35,102 nucleotides of DNA from Treponema sp. (GTDB taxonomy: Bacteria; Spirochaetota; Spirochaetia; Treponematales; Breznakiellaceae). The translations under genes were made by a program, and so were the position numbers. Position 1 is the stretch's first letter; every line of letters starts with the position of its first letter. The stretch covers positions 1 through 35,102 of the forward strand of contig JAITNP010000233.1 of assembly GCA_031290455.1 (NCBI GenBank), given 5' to 3'. Of this stretch, positions 16,940-26,014 are shown in pieces. Under the pieces are notes generated by a model that worked only from the letters and a program-made list of their open reading frames with translations, was not told the DNA's origin and ran no database searches.

Positions 16940-17442
16940 CAGCGCTTCCCCCCGCCGATGAGCACGGACTTGAAAAGGTTCAGGAATCCGAATAACAGGG
17001 GCGCCGAAAAGATATTCCAGAGCAATTCAACCCAAAAGGTAGGAGCCATCAGGGTATAGGCAGGCACCCCTGCGGCAAATAACAGGTGTAACACCAACAG
17101 AAGCAGCCCCTTGAAAGCCGTGGCAGCCCCGCAGAGGAGCATGGGCAGGAACAGGGTATCCAGAAAAAAGGTCCCTTTCATAAGACCGGCCACGGCTCCC
17201 ATCAGGGTCCGGATAAGGGCGTTTAATCCCAGGGGCGCGGCGGACAGAAAATCCAAGAGCAGGCCGGAAAAAAAACCCGTCACCTGTCCGGTCATGACAC
17301 CGTTATTATAGGCGGTAAAAACGATGATTCCCAAAACGAGATCGGGAACCGCATGGTATATCGCCAGCCGTGCCAGGAGGGTCGATTGCAGCATAGCGGC
17401 TACCAGGGCAAATACCGTCGCCCATAAGACCTTTTTAGCCAT
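16939..17442 (-). CDS. mreD: MreD rod-shape membrane protein
   Basis: 167 aa, nearly all membrane-embedded, with about five or six segments. It starts [18 protein letters not shown] and contains the family-like run HAVPDLVLGIIVFTAYNNG. The frame is open further upstream, but the start at 17442 is chosen because it gives a proper MreD N-terminus and an 8-nt overlap with mreC (ATGGCTAA). MreD links MreC to the elongation machinery; the assignment leans on hydrophobicity and gene order, since MreD is weakly conserved. Confidence 0.86.
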   Translation of the reverse strand: MAKKVLWATVFALVAAMLQSTLLARLAIYHAVPDLVLGIIVFTAYNNGVMTGQVTGFFSGLLLDFLSAAPLGLNALIRTLMGAVAGLMKGTFFLDTLFLPMLLCGAATAFKGLLLLVLHLLFAAGVPAYTLMAPTFWVELLWNIFSAPLLFGFLNLFKSVLIGGGKR

Positions 17443-18370
17443 TGCTGGTACTCTCGATAGTATCTGCCTGCACCTCAGGGCTATCCGATTCCTCCACCCG
17501 CTGGGGCGACTCAACATCAAGCACAAACAGGTATTCAAGCCGGGAAAAATCAATGGCCGTTTCCAGTTCCACATCCATGGAAATTTCATCTTCCTGGTAC
17601 AGCAGCCTGCTCACCCGGCCGATGATGATCCCCGCAGGATACACCTGCCCAATACCGCTGGTAATAATAGCATCCCCGGTATTAATCTCGTCCCGGGCCC
17701 GTTTCCGGATGAACCGCATGCGTAAGGACGCATCGGGACTTCCCTGGCCTTCCACGATCCCCTCGTACCGGGACTCCGAAAGCCGGGAAGCAACAAAGGC
17801 GCTCACATCATAGAGGGGCATCACGAGGCTTTCAAACTGCCCTGCCTGAATAACCTTACCCACCAGCCCCTGGACCCCGTTCTGATAAGCGATAACCGGC
17901 ATATTAGTGGAAACCCCCGCGTGTTTGCCCTTATTGATGACCAAGGCGGAAAAAAGATTATCCGGGTCCCGGCCGATGAGTTCCGCGGCAATATGCTTGT
18001 ATCCCAAGGAGGCCGAAAACCCGAGCTGCTCCCGTAAGCGCCTGTTTTCCTGGCGTATCTCTGCGGCGCTCCGTTCAAGCTGCTCATACCGGGTCATCCG
18101 GTCGGTCAATTCTGCATATTCCCTACGCAATCGGGCGAGTTCTCCGATTGAAAGGACCGTGCGGGATACCAGGGCCGTTGCCCCATGGATACCGTTACGA
18201 AACCCTAAGAACAGGGATAAGCCCGTATCCTTAAAATCCACGATAAAGCTTCGGGTTGAAAAGAACAGGAGTACGAGCGAAATCAGGGTCAGGACCACAA
18301 AGACCGAGACTTCCGTGGTAATATGGCTTTTGGGTTTTTTCCCCTCGTCCATCCCCCGGATCCTATCCAT
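17435..18370 (-). CDS. mreC: MreC rod-shape protein
   Basis: 311 aa. A single membrane segment [19 protein letters not shown] (about 22-40) is followed by a coiled coil ([20 protein letters not shown] onward, about 78-113) and the MreC beta-domain with [19 protein letters not shown] and [20 protein letters not shown]. It is the periplasmic scaffold that connects MreB/MreD with PBP2 and RodA. The ATG overlaps the mreB stop by 8 nt (ATGGATAG). An acidic tail of about 20 residues ends the protein. Confidence 0.93.
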   Translation of the reverse strand: MDRIRGMDEGKKPKSHITTEVSVFVVLTLISLVLLFFSTRSFIVDFKDTGLSLFLGFRNGIHGATALVSRTVLSIGELARLRREYAELTDRMTRYEQLERSAAEIRQENRRLREQLGFSASLGYKHIAAELIGRDPDNLFSALVINKGKHAGVSTNMPVIAYQNGVQGLVGKVIQAGQFESLVMPLYDVSAFVASRLSESRYEGIVEGQGSPDASLRMRFIRKRARDEINTGDAIITSGIGQVYPAGIIIGRVSRLLYQEDEISMDVELETAIDFSRLEYLFVLDVESPQRVEESDSPEVQADTIESTSNG

Positions 18371-19397
18371 TTATACTATCATAAATACTGCGGGTATTAT
18401 CAAAGTTCCGGGCATATTCAAAATATTTTCCCGCTCCCAGGGCAACACAATCCAGGGGATTTTCGGCCAGAATTACCGGTACCCCCGTTTCTTTGGCAAT
18501 GAGTTTCGGCAGCCCCTTGAGCAAGGCCCCGCCGCCGGTCATCACAATGCCCCGCTCCACAATATCCGCCGCCAATTCCGGCGGGGTCTGGCTCAGGGTG
18601 GTCTTTATGACATCAATGATCTGAATGATCGGGTCTTTCAGGGCTTCCCGGACTTCCCCGGAGTCAATTTCCAGCCGCCGGGGAAGCCCGGTAATGGCGT
18701 CGGTTCCCTTCATTTCAACCTTTTCGATGGTCTTATCCGGCGCGGCATTGCCAATCTCGATCTTGAGCCGTTCCGCGGTATGCTCACCGATGATGAGGTT
18801 ATGGACACTGCGGACATGCTTGATGATGGACTCATCGAACTCATCCCCTCCTAAGCGGATGGCATTGGTAACCACCATACCCCCGAGGCTGATAACAGAA
18901 ATCTCCGTGGTCCCCCCCCCGATATCGCAGATCATGTGTCCCGCCGGCTCAAAGATGGAAATCTCCGCGCCGATAGCCGCCACAAGGCTTTCCTCAATGA
19001 CGATCACTTCCCGGGCCCCGGCCTTGTAGGCGCTCTCCTCCACGGCCCGGCGTTCCACCTCGGTAATACACGAGGGAATCCCGATTACCATCCGGGGCTT
19101 GACGAGGCGGCGCCGGGGAAGCACCTTAGAGATGAAGAAGCGGATCATCTTTTCGGTGGATTCCAGGTCCGCGATTACCCCGTCCCGCATGGGCCTGATG
19201 GCCATGATATTCTCCGGGGTCCGCCAGAGCATCCGTTTCGCGTCCGCCCCGACCGCCACCACCCGTTTCGTACCCCGTTCAACCGCAACCACCGACGGTT
19301 CATTTAACACGATACCTTTTCCGTATACATAAATCAGGGTATTACAGGTCCCCAAATCAATACCAATATCTGAAGAAAAAGAATTACTTCCAAACAT
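18363..19397 (-). CDS. mreB: MreB actin-like cell-shape protein
   Basis: 344 aa of the bacterial actin family: [15 protein letters not shown] (phosphate 1), [17 protein letters not shown] (phosphate 2), and [13 protein letters not shown] near the adenosine site. It forms membrane-bound filaments that direct the elongasome. The start ATG at 19397 has GGAGGGG 3 nt upstream. The ATG four codons earlier (19409) has no SD, and its codons themselves form the SD, so 19397 is preferred. It follows the TPR gene after about 20 nt and leads the mreBCD-mrdA-rodA chain. Confidence 0.95.
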   Translation of the reverse strand: MFGSNSFSSDIGIDLGTCNTLIYVYGKGIVLNEPSVVAVERGTKRVVAVGADAKRMLWRTPENIMAIRPMRDGVIADLESTEKMIRFFISKVLPRRRLVKPRMVIGIPSCITEVERRAVEESAYKAGAREVIVIEESLVAAIGAEISIFEPAGHMICDIGGGTTEISVISLGGMVVTNAIRLGGDEFDESIIKHVRSVHNLIIGEHTAERLKIEIGNAAPDKTIEKVEMKGTDAITGLPRRLEIDSGEVREALKDPIIQIIDVIKTTLSQTPPELAADIVERGIVMTGGGALLKGLPKLIAKETGVPVILAENPLDCVALGAGKYFEYARNFDNTRSIYDSING

Positions 19398-19417
19398 ATT
19401 CCCCTCCATTTGAAAAA

Positions 19418-20425
19418 TTACATATTAAGCCGTACTCTCGCCGGCCCGTGGGCCGGATTTATTCGAACCGCTTTCCGCCATTCCGCCCGTGCCCGGGTGG
19501 GATTGCCCCCTGCGGCAAATAATTCACCTAATTGATAATGGGCGTCTGCGTTTTCACCACTTTCGTTCAGGATAGCCATATACTGGGCTTCAGCCCCGGC
19601 GTTATCGCCCCCCTTCCCCAGGATACCGCCCAGAAGCAGCCTGGCTTTCACCACAATCTTGGAATCCCTGGATTGCTCCACACACTGTATCAGATATGCA
19701 TGGGCCGTATCCAGCTCATCCAGGGCCATATAGGAATGGGCGATGGACAGGAGCAGCAAATCCGAAGGATCCAGCGCCTCCGGAGCATTGCCGGCAAAAG
19801 CACCTTCTTGGGTATGTTCCCCGCTGACCTCCCCTGCATCATCCGCTGGACCCAGGGCCTGGGTAAAAGAAACAACACTCTTCCGGTAATCGTGTAGGGC
19901 CGCATAGGCAAGTCCCAAATACTCAGGGATATCCGAGACCGTATAGGACAAGGTGGTCGCTTCCTCTAAAAATTTAACCGCCAAATCCGCATAACCCTGC
20001 CCTTTATAATAATAGGCCTTGCCCAAAACATACTGAATGCGCCCATCCTGGGGATGTTCCCGGGTCAAGAGGGCTTTTCGCAGGGACCAGATGCAGGCAT
20101 CAAGGTAGATAAGGGTATCAAAAGTATTGATCTGTGCGATGGCAAGCTGATATGCGGAAAAACCATGAACCATTAACAGAAAATGATCCATAGGCTTCGT
20201 GAGCAGCCGTTCCCGGCTCAGGTCAAAGGCTTTATCATACGAACCAGCTTCCCAGAGCTGCACCAATTCCTCCTGCTCACTTCCTAACCTATTCTTCCAG
20301 CTTATAAAGCATACAGACAAAACAGCGATAATGATGACCATAATAACAGTCGTCAGGGCCACATGGAGGGTTCGCTTGAGCCGAAGGTGAACGCCATAAT
20401 CAAACCCGGATCGTTTATTAAACAT
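19418..20425 (-). CDS. Membrane-anchored TPR protein heading the mreB operon
   Basis: 335 aa. A basic N-terminus and one membrane segment ([20 protein letters not shown], about 27-46) precede several tetratricopeptide repeats, clearest in [40 protein letters not shown] and [20 protein letters not shown]. TPRs bind partner proteins; its place directly before mreB suggests a scaffold of the elongation machinery (inference). A promoter lies just upstream (20439-20465) with only about 7 nt of leader and no SD. Confidence 0.8.
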   Translation of the reverse strand: MFNKRSGFDYGVHLRLKRTLHVALTTVIMVIIIAVLSVCFISWKNRLGSEQEELVQLWEAGSYDKAFDLSRERLLTKPMDHFLLMVHGFSAYQLAIAQINTFDTLIYLDACIWSLRKALLTREHPQDGRIQYVLGKAYYYKGQGYADLAVKFLEEATTLSYTVSDIPEYLGLAYAALHDYRKSVVSFTQALGPADDAGEVSGEHTQEGAFAGNAPEALDPSDLLLLSIAHSYMALDELDTAHAYLIQCVEQSRDSKIVVKARLLLGGILGKGGDNAGAEAQYMAILNESGENADAHYQLGELFAAGGNPTRARAEWRKAVRINPAHGPARVRLNM

Positions 20426-20435
20426 ATTTCTACAA

Positions 20436-20465
20436 GATATAATACGTTTTATGGTAAAAAGTCAA
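20436..20465 (-). promoter_or_regulatory. Promoter of the TPR-mreB operon, very short leader
   Basis: On the minus strand TTGACT (20465-20460) is followed by TATTAT at 15 nt (20444-20439) or TATATC at 18 nt (20441-20436). The start would fall about 4-7 nt before the ATG at 20425. The promoter lies over the 3' end of the CYTH gene. Confidence 0.5.
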
Positions 20466-21031
20466 CGGAGTGGAAGCGCTTGGAGCATTTCGGTGTAGTA
20501 CCGGCTTTCGATTTTTTCTTCGGGTATACCCAATTGCTGCAAGAGGGTCAATAAACGGGTCCTGGCGTCTGCCACGATGTCCTCGTTCCCCGTATCGGTC
20601 AGGATTTCCAGTTCCACAAACCAGCCCAGCCCCGCAACCAGGGCAAGTTCCACGGTGATCCCCGCATATTGCCAAGCCCAGCCCTGCTTGTGCTTGGTTA
20701 CCCCTGGTTCAAGGCCGAAACGCCGGAGGAGTCCCTCAAAAGCGGCCTTGTCGGAGACCTCGAACTCATGCTCATCATTGACTTCAATACCCTCCCGTAC
20801 TTCCTTGACCTTGTAGGTTACCCAGGTATGCCGGGTAACCCTGCCGGCGACATCGATATACATTGCTTCCCGGATCCGTACCCCCGACGGGGGGAGAGGT
20901 ACCGGGGCGACGGAATGCCAGTAGGCATCACCTTTCTCAAAGGAGCCTGAAAAACAGGCCAGAGAATCAATACGGGTTTTCAGACCGTTCGAATCATCTA
21001 CCCAAGCCTTTAATTCAATTTCAATTGACAT
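20462..21031 (-). CDS. CYTH-domain protein (class IV adenylate cyclase / triphosphatase-like)
   Basis: About 189 aa, full length for a CYTH domain. The N-terminal MSIEIELKAWV gives the ExExK signature; later come VRIREA, TYKVKE, DEHEFEV, VELALVAGLGWFVELEI and the C-terminal SRYYTEML. These acidic and basic residues line a tunnel that binds triphosphates with a divalent metal. Members are CyaB-type adenylate cyclases, thiamine triphosphatases or inorganic triphosphatases, and sequence alone does not separate them. The start at 21031 is preferred over an ATG five codons earlier because the signature should be N-terminal and the promoter -10 box lies between the two. Confidence 0.82.
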   Translation of the reverse strand: MSIEIELKAWVDDSNGLKTRIDSLACFSGSFEKGDAYWHSVAPVPLPPSGVRIREAMYIDVAGRVTRHTWVTYKVKEVREGIEVNDEHEFEVSDKAAFEGLLRRFGLEPGVTKHKQGWAWQYAGITVELALVAGLGWFVELEILTDTGNEDIVADARTRLLTLLQQLGIPEEKIESRYYTEMLQALPLR

Positions 21032-21036
21032 ACCGT

Positions 21037-21065
21037 ATTGTATCATAATTCTTTGTACGTGTATA
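21037..21065 (-). promoter_or_regulatory. Promoter giving a leaderless start for the CYTH gene
   Basis: On the minus strand TATACA (21065-21060), a 17-nt spacer and TACAAT (21042-21037, 5 of 6). The expected +1 is 21030, within one base of the A of the ATG at 21031. There is no SD sequence. Confidence 0.55.
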
Positions 21066-21210
21066 TGTTTTTGCCCTCTTATATAATTTCTGCTATTATT
21101 TTATAAATACCAATCAATTTCTTTTAAAGCCCCTTGTGTATTTAACCAAACCAGGGTAATATATCTTGTATCATAATAAATAAGGATGAAAATACCGATA
21201 CAGTATTAAT

Positions 21211-22011
21211 ATGAACCTTCGATACGGTGTTTTCTATCTTTTTTTGGTTATATCGGCGGCAGTGGTTTGTGCGGAGGAAACGGTTCATATTGTTCAGCGG
21301 GGGGAGACTATTTATTCGATAGCCCGTTCCTATAGCGTCAACAGTGAAGAACTGATGAAGCTGAATGGTATCACTAATGCACAGAAACTTCAGATAGGCC
21401 GGCGGCTTACCATACCGGGTGCCCGTGAACACCGGGTTGCTCAGGGTGAAACCCTCTATGGTATTGCGCGGCGTTATGAAATTACGGTGCAGGCCCTGCG
21501 TAATGCCAATGATCTTTCCAATAAGTATATATTAAAAGAAGGGGATGTGCTCCGCATTCCCCGTAACGAAGCCAAGGTGGAACGGGTGGAGGTTTCGGTG
21601 GGCAAGGATACCGCGATCCCCCCGCCGGTGAGTGTTCCGGAGCGGCGGGTAGATGCTGCAATACGTTGGCCGGTGGCCGCCAAAGAAGTGGTGTACATGA
21701 CCGGTAAACTGTATGGGGTGGTTCTGATGGGTGAAAAGTCCGAGGCCGTAAAAAGTCTCACCCAGGGAACCATTGTATCAGCCGGACCGTACCGTGGATT
21801 CGGTAGGGTTGCGATTGTACAGGTAACAGGAGGATATTTATACGTCTACGGCGGTTGTGAAAGTTTGTCGGTAAAAGAGGGGGATCGGGTTGTTTCGGGA
21901 ACGGAACTGGGGAGGTTAGGGATCGATGCGGTATCCAAAAAACCTCAATTATTCTTTTTAGTGTACCGAGGTGCTACCCCCATTGATCCGGCTAAGGCCC
22001 CGCGGGCTTGA
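21211..22011 (+). CDS. Two-LysM protein with degenerate LytM/M23 domain
   Basis: 266 aa. A signal peptide (1-21, ending VVCA) is followed by two LysM peptidoglycan-binding repeats (HIVQRGETIYSIARSYSV at about 26-43, HRVAQGETLYGIARRYEI at about 76-93) and a C-terminal peptidase M23-like fold (about 150-260). In active M23 enzymes the metal is held by His and Asp of HxxxD and HxH. Here the matching places read MTGKLYGVV and FFLVYRG, without the histidines, so catalysis is unlikely. This points to an EnvC/NlpD-like activator of cell-separation amidases. No SD is present; a weak TACAGT box 6 nt before the ATG would fit a leaderless start, but its -35 is poor. Confidence 0.85.
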   Translation: MNLRYGVFYLFLVISAAVVCAEETVHIVQRGETIYSIARSYSVNSEELMKLNGITNAQKLQIGRRLTIPGAREHRVAQGETLYGIARRYEITVQALRNANDLSNKYILKEGDVLRIPRNEAKVERVEVSVGKDTAIPPPVSVPERRVDAAIRWPVAAKEVVYMTGKLYGVVLMGEKSEAVKSLTQGTIVSAGPYRGFGRVAIVQVTGGYLYVYGGCESLSVKEGDRVVSGTELGRLGIDAVSKKPQLFFLVYRGATPIDPAKAPRA

Positions 22012-22071
22012 TGCGTTCAAATTTTCACTTTTTTAAAAATCATACAAAATAAAATCCTCGGAGGAGGTCGT

Positions 22072-23148
22072 ATGTCAAAATCAACAGGTATTATGGTACT
22101 ATCGGAACGGGCAGGTAAAAAAAAAGGGGTAATATTGCATCCTATGAGTGATACTGGACCGGAAAAAAACCGGGTAAAAAAACGGTCCCAGAATATACAC
22201 GCGGTGAAAAGTGCTAAAAAATCAAAAACTTCCAAAGAAACGGATCCCTTAGCGTTGTATTTCAAGCAAATTTCAAAATTTCCTCTGTTAACGGTTCAGG
22301 AAGAACAGGGTATCGGTGAAAAAATTGTCATACTCAGGCAGCAACTCAAGGAGCTTGATGATGCATATCAGGGAAATGAACAGGATGGCACCTACAAAAA
22401 GAAGCGGACCATGCTGGATAGTTCCCTCCGCTTGTATAAAAATAAGATGATCAACTCCAACCTCCGCTTGGTCGTTTCTATCGCGAAGAATTATCAGCAC
22501 CGGGGATTATCCCTGCTGGATCTGATCGACGAGGGCAATATCGGGCTTATTGAAGCGGTGGAGCGCTTTGATTATACCCGGGGCTGCCGCTTCTCCACCT
22601 ACGGCACCTGGTGGATCCGGCAGGCCATCATCAAAAGTATTGCCGATAAGGGGCGGGTTATCCGCATCCCTATTCACATGCTGAATACCATTAAAAAATG
22701 TTACTTTGTCTCTAAGCAGTTAACCCAGGACTTGGGCCGGGACCCCAGCGACGAGGAATTATCCGAATATTTGGGGATGCCCCTTTCCAAGGTGAAGGAG
22801 ATCGTGAAACTCTCCCAGGAGACGACCAGTCTGGATACCATTGTGGATGATGGCAACCTCACCCGCTTGGCGGACCTCATCAAGGATGATACCATGGTGG
22901 AACCCTTTGAAATGGCCTTTTCCATGACCCTCCAGGAAACCATGGGGGATATTCTTTCCCGCCTTTCGGAACGTGAAATGAAGATCATCCAGCTCAGGTT
23001 CGGCCTGACCGGTGAAGGGCCCTTAACCCTGGAGGAAACGGGTAAACTCTTAGGCATAACCCGTGAACGGGTTCGGCAAATTCAGGAAAAGGCCACCTTT
23101 AAATTGCGGGGTTTAAAGGAACTCCATGAATTACGGGAAAATCCATAA
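22072..23148 (+). CDS. Sigma-70 family RNA polymerase sigma factor (RpoD/RpoS-like)
   Basis: 358 aa. A lysine-rich N-terminal tail (1-60) replaces region 1.1. Then come region 1.2 ([20 protein letters not shown]), region 2 ([20 protein letters not shown], then [20 protein letters not shown] and [12 protein letters not shown] for -10 recognition), region 3, and region 4.2 ([20 protein letters not shown]) with its -35-binding helix. The absence of region 1.1 and the size suggest a group 2 factor of RpoS type, though a compact primary factor cannot be ruled out. A very strong SD (GGAGGAGG) precedes the ATG, so it is well translated. Confidence 0.9.
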   Translation: MSKSTGIMVLSERAGKKKGVILHPMSDTGPEKNRVKKRSQNIHAVKSAKKSKTSKETDPLALYFKQISKFPLLTVQEEQGIGEKIVILRQQLKELDDAYQGNEQDGTYKKKRTMLDSSLRLYKNKMINSNLRLVVSIAKNYQHRGLSLLDLIDEGNIGLIEAVERFDYTRGCRFSTYGTWWIRQAIIKSIADKGRVIRIPIHMLNTIKKCYFVSKQLTQDLGRDPSDEELSEYLGMPLSKVKEIVKLSQETTSLDTIVDDGNLTRLADLIKDDTMVEPFEMAFSMTLQETMGDILSRLSEREMKIIQLRFGLTGEGPLTLEETGKLLGITRERVRQIQEKATFKLRGLKELHELRENP

Positions 23149-23178
23149 TAATACACATTCGGGGAGCTATGCAAAACC

Positions 23179-24762
23179 ATGCCGGTCAAATTGGGCAGTA
23201 TAACAACGATTATCATCTTTGCGCTTATCGCCTGGGGAATCGGGGTGTTGGTGTGGTTCCCCCATAATTTTTTTCGTCCTCAAAAAGGCAAGGAACAACG
23301 GCAGACCCGGATCATTGTACCCAGGGAATCGGGGACGGATGATGCAGCGGATTCAGGCAGCGCCGAGGAACGCTTCGCCTACGATACGGGCACAAGCGCC
23401 AAGGTAGCCCTGGGTACCGGAGAAATCCTCGTCGCCGTACTGACCGAGGAGCTTGACGGAGACCTGATGGAAGAACAACTCATCCTCTACCGGAATCTTA
23501 CGGAAAAAGAGAGCCCACTGTATATCACCTATATTGATTTTGATGAAGTTTCCCAGGCATATAAACGGGTATGGAATGCCCCTACGGCCGCAACCCGTCC
23601 GGGCACCGTATCCCTCTATACCAAGGATTTAATCGGGGATCGGAGCATCTGTGTGCTGGTGAGCGGCATGAACGGCGCCGGCGCCTATACCTTGACGGTT
23701 TTCAGGAAAAATACCTCCCTTGAGAACAAAACAAACCAAGCTTTCAATAAAATAGCGGAATTGCGGATCGACGGGACCATTGCTATTCAGGAAATGACCC
23801 GTACTCAGGCATATCAGGCGGGTATTGCGAAAGGGCAGAGCTTTTCCATTGTGGCCTACGGCCATGATGATGCAGCTTCACCAGCAGATACCCCCAAGAA
23901 CATCCTGGATCAGACGGAAATTATCTACACCTATAATGAAGCTCAGGATCGTTATGAGCAAAGCAAGATCACCCGGATACCGGGAACCCAGATAGAGCAG
24001 CGCCGCCTCCGGGAATTACTCAACGGAAACGCCAAGGTCTTTGAAGGGTTCATTGACGGGCTGTGGTATTATGTGAGTCCCCAGGGAACCCTGGATCTCC
24101 GGCAGTACCTGTATTTTGATCCCAAAAACCGGGAGATCATTTTTTATGGCGATGAAACCCAGCAGATTTTTACCTGGCAGCATTCCAATGCAACCCGTTA
24201 TGGGATCTACGTAACAACCCAGAATATCTCAGTTACCACCCTCAGGCGTTCTTTGGATGTGGAACTTGAATCCCTGGAGCGCATACGGGTTAGGGTCTTT
24301 GAAGATGTCCGGCTCAAGATTGGGGTCAACGCCTCCTGGGACGGTTCCTACCGCAAGGCCGGTGCCTTTGAAAACCAGACCACCAAAACCCTTACCACCA
24401 CCATGCCTTCTTATATTGACGCGCTGTATAACGGTTCCATCGGAAAGGTCCGGTTTTTTCCCGATGGGGCTTATGAAGTATCTGCGGAAGCCACGATCCA
24501 AAAAGGTAAATACTCCTTTTTTCTCCTGAACGGTGAAGAATTGCTGGAGTTTCGTCCTGAAAATACGGCTGGTACCGGTACCGCCGATACTTCCCGGAGA
24601 ACATATCTGGTGGAACATACCAAAGAAACAACCGGATCCGAAGCAGTTCAGGTCACGGGAAACCTTACCCTCTTCCCGATTCGTCTTGGTACCCAGGGTA
24701 TACAGCGGCTGCACGAGACCACTGTTTTTCTCGTCCACAGTGGAGTCCCTATTGCCCCGTGA
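23179..24762 (+). CDS. Large envelope protein of spirochaete type, unknown function
   Basis: 527 aa. An N-terminal membrane segment or uncleaved signal (ITTIIIFALIAWGIGVLVWF, about 8-27) anchors a long extracytoplasmic region. Residues 75-200 are beta-rich, with LVAVLTEELDGDLMEEQLIL, which resembles the calcium-binding-like DxDGD strands of FG-GAP proteins. The end has DALYNGSIGKVRFFPDGAYE and more strands. I cannot assign a family. Treponemes carry pallilysin-related envelope proteins of this general layout, but no HExxH protease motif is present here, so that link is only a guess. It follows the sigma-factor gene after 30 nt and overlaps the convergent SPOR gene by 14 nt at its 3' end. Confidence 0.7.
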   Translation: MPVKLGSITTIIIFALIAWGIGVLVWFPHNFFRPQKGKEQRQTRIIVPRESGTDDAADSGSAEERFAYDTGTSAKVALGTGEILVAVLTEELDGDLMEEQLILYRNLTEKESPLYITYIDFDEVSQAYKRVWNAPTAATRPGTVSLYTKDLIGDRSICVLVSGMNGAGAYTLTVFRKNTSLENKTNQAFNKIAELRIDGTIAIQEMTRTQAYQAGIAKGQSFSIVAYGHDDAASPADTPKNILDQTEIIYTYNEAQDRYEQSKITRIPGTQIEQRRLRELLNGNAKVFEGFIDGLWYYVSPQGTLDLRQYLYFDPKNREIIFYGDETQQIFTWQHSNATRYGIYVTTQNISVTTLRRSLDVELESLERIRVRVFEDVRLKIGVNASWDGSYRKAGAFENQTTKTLTTTMPSYIDALYNGSIGKVRFFPDGAYEVSAEATIQKGKYSFFLLNGEELLEFRPENTAGTGTADTSRRTYLVEHTKETTGSEAVQVTGNLTLFPIRLGTQGIQRLHETTVFLVHSGVPIAP

Positions 24763-25738
24763 TCGGGAAGGCATCAAAGCCGGCGCGCTTCAATTGGGCT
24801 ATGGTCTGGTCTGCATCCGATCCTGCGGGAACACTGACCACCCAATAGGCGGCCCCATTGACCATCCGGTGGGAAATATGCGCCTGAAACCCCGCGATGG
24901 TAAGCCGTGATACCAGGGCTTGGGCATTTGCTTCCCTGCCGAAAAGTCCGGCCTGTAATGCTGCCACTGCGCTGTTGGCGGCAGTGGAGGCCACCGCAGT
25001 GGATTCCATGACTACCCCTTCCCGTCCTGGAAAGAGGAGCCACAAGGCTGATGGGGACGCGCTGAGGGCGATGCTTCCGCCATTGATCCGAAGCTCCTCA
25101 CCGGTGATGATCCCTTCGGGGCTTGAGGCGTATTCTGAAAGGAGCCGGCTTTTATACAAGGCATCACCGGATATTTTCCAGAGGGTATAATAAATTCTTG
25201 GCCGGTATTCCCGATAGTCAGGATCATTGATCAAAGCAACCAGGGGGACGGTATCCCCTGAACGGAATCCCCCAAGCTGCGCCTCCAGATACCGGGCATC
25301 AAGCAGTGTTTTTCCATCTTGCGTGTTTAACGCGACTACCTTCACGTTTGCCTCCGCCTTATCCAGTTCTCCCATGGCAATAAAACAGCGGGCGACTTCG
25401 AGCTGCGCGGTGTCATCCCGTTTTCCCGGTTCCGCAAAGACCGCATCCATCCATGCCTGGGTAGCTCCTTCAAGGTCTCCGGAAAATTGCAAAAGCCGGG
25501 CAAGCCGTATCAAGGCGCTATGCCGTTCGACCCCGGAAATCTGGGGGCTTCCCAGGTTTTTTTTAATATTTTGAATTGATTCCTCCAGCGGAAGCCTTCC
25601 TGAAGTTTGAGCCACCAGGGGCAATCCCCCCAGTCCGGCGAACCCTATCAGCATGAAAAGCAGTACCGCTCCTCTCAACCCCTTCGATTTACTAATCCCC
25701 TTCGATTTACTAATCCCCGTCACTTCCAATCGTATCAT
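24749..25738 (-). CDS. SPOR-domain protein with TPR-like middle
   Basis: About 329 aa. The N-terminus holds a doubled ISKSKG, then a signal-like segment (AVLLFMLIGFAGLGGLPLVA) that probably exports the protein. The middle (about 60-145) is helical and TPR-like (DLEGATQAWMDAVF, ELDKAEANVKVVAL). The last 75 residues form a SPOR domain (SAVAALQAGLFGREANAQAL, then VVSVPAGSDADQTIAQLKRA), which binds denuded glycan strands at division sites. It overlaps the LapA-like gene by about 29 nt. The ATG at 25738 has AAGG at a 5-nt gap; the adjacent ATG at 25741 is the alternative. Its 3' end overlaps the convergent gene by 14 nt. Confidence 0.78.
   Translation of the reverse strand: MIRLEVTGISKSKGISKSKGLRGAVLLFMLIGFAGLGGLPLVAQTSGRLPLEESIQNIKKNLGSPQISGVERHSALIRLARLLQFSGDLEGATQAWMDAVFAEPGKRDDTAQLEVARCFIAMGELDKAEANVKVVALNTQDGKTLLDARYLEAQLGGFRSGDTVPLVALINDPDYREYRPRIYYTLWKISGDALYKSRLLSEYASSPEGIITGEELRINGGSIALSASPSALWLLFPGREGVVMESTAVASTAANSAVAALQAGLFGREANAQALVSRLTIAGFQAHISHRMVNGAAYWVVSVPAGSDADQTIAQLKRAGFDAFPITGQ
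25683..25718. repeat. Two tandem 18-bp units in the SPOR gene N-terminus
   Basis: TTCGATTTACTAATCCCC occurs twice in direct tandem. In the minus-strand SPOR frame it duplicates ISKSKG; in the overlapping LapA frame the first unit encountered contains the stop. It is an in-frame duplication at the gene overlap, probably from slippage. Confidence 0.75.
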
Positions 25739-26012
25739 CACCTTCGTGGTCCCCCTTCTTTTTGGATTTTAAAGACCGTTTCCGCTGAGTACCGGGCTTG
25801 GACCGGATTTTTTTCTTCAAACGAGCGAAAAGCGTGAAGAGGATGGTACAGAAGGTTCCCAAGGCAAAGGATACAAAGGCGGTGATCCATACATGCACCC
25901 CTGCGAGCTTCGTAAAACCGAAGGAAATATCACACTTGTTTTCCAAATTTAATGAGATAAAAATCAGAAAAATACTACAGATAAGAATAAAACCAATAAA
26001 TCGCCAGGTCAT
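25710..26012 (-). CDS. LapA/DUF1049-like small membrane protein
   Basis: 100 aa. Two membrane segments (FIGFILICSIFLIFISLNL at about 4-22; VWITAFVSFALGTFCTILFTLF at about 40-61) are followed by a very basic tail (ARLKKKIRSKPGTQRKRSLK). This layout matches the LapA (lipopolysaccharide assembly protein A) domain family. The start at 26012 is set by AAAGGAG 7 nt upstream, 2 nt after the miaB stop; an upstream ATG at 26033 lies inside miaB. The function in an organism that may lack classical LPS is unclear. Confidence 0.7.
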   Translation of the reverse strand: MTWRFIGFILICSIFLIFISLNLENKCDISFGFTKLAGVHVWITAFVSFALGTFCTILFTLFARLKKKIRSKPGTQRKRSLKSKKKGDHEGDDTIGSDGD

Positions 26013-26014
26013 CG

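Noticed and set aside
21184..21207. Seven-codon upstream frame (MKIPIQY) before the LysM gene
   Set aside because: Very short and without a spaced SD; no attenuation signal is visible.
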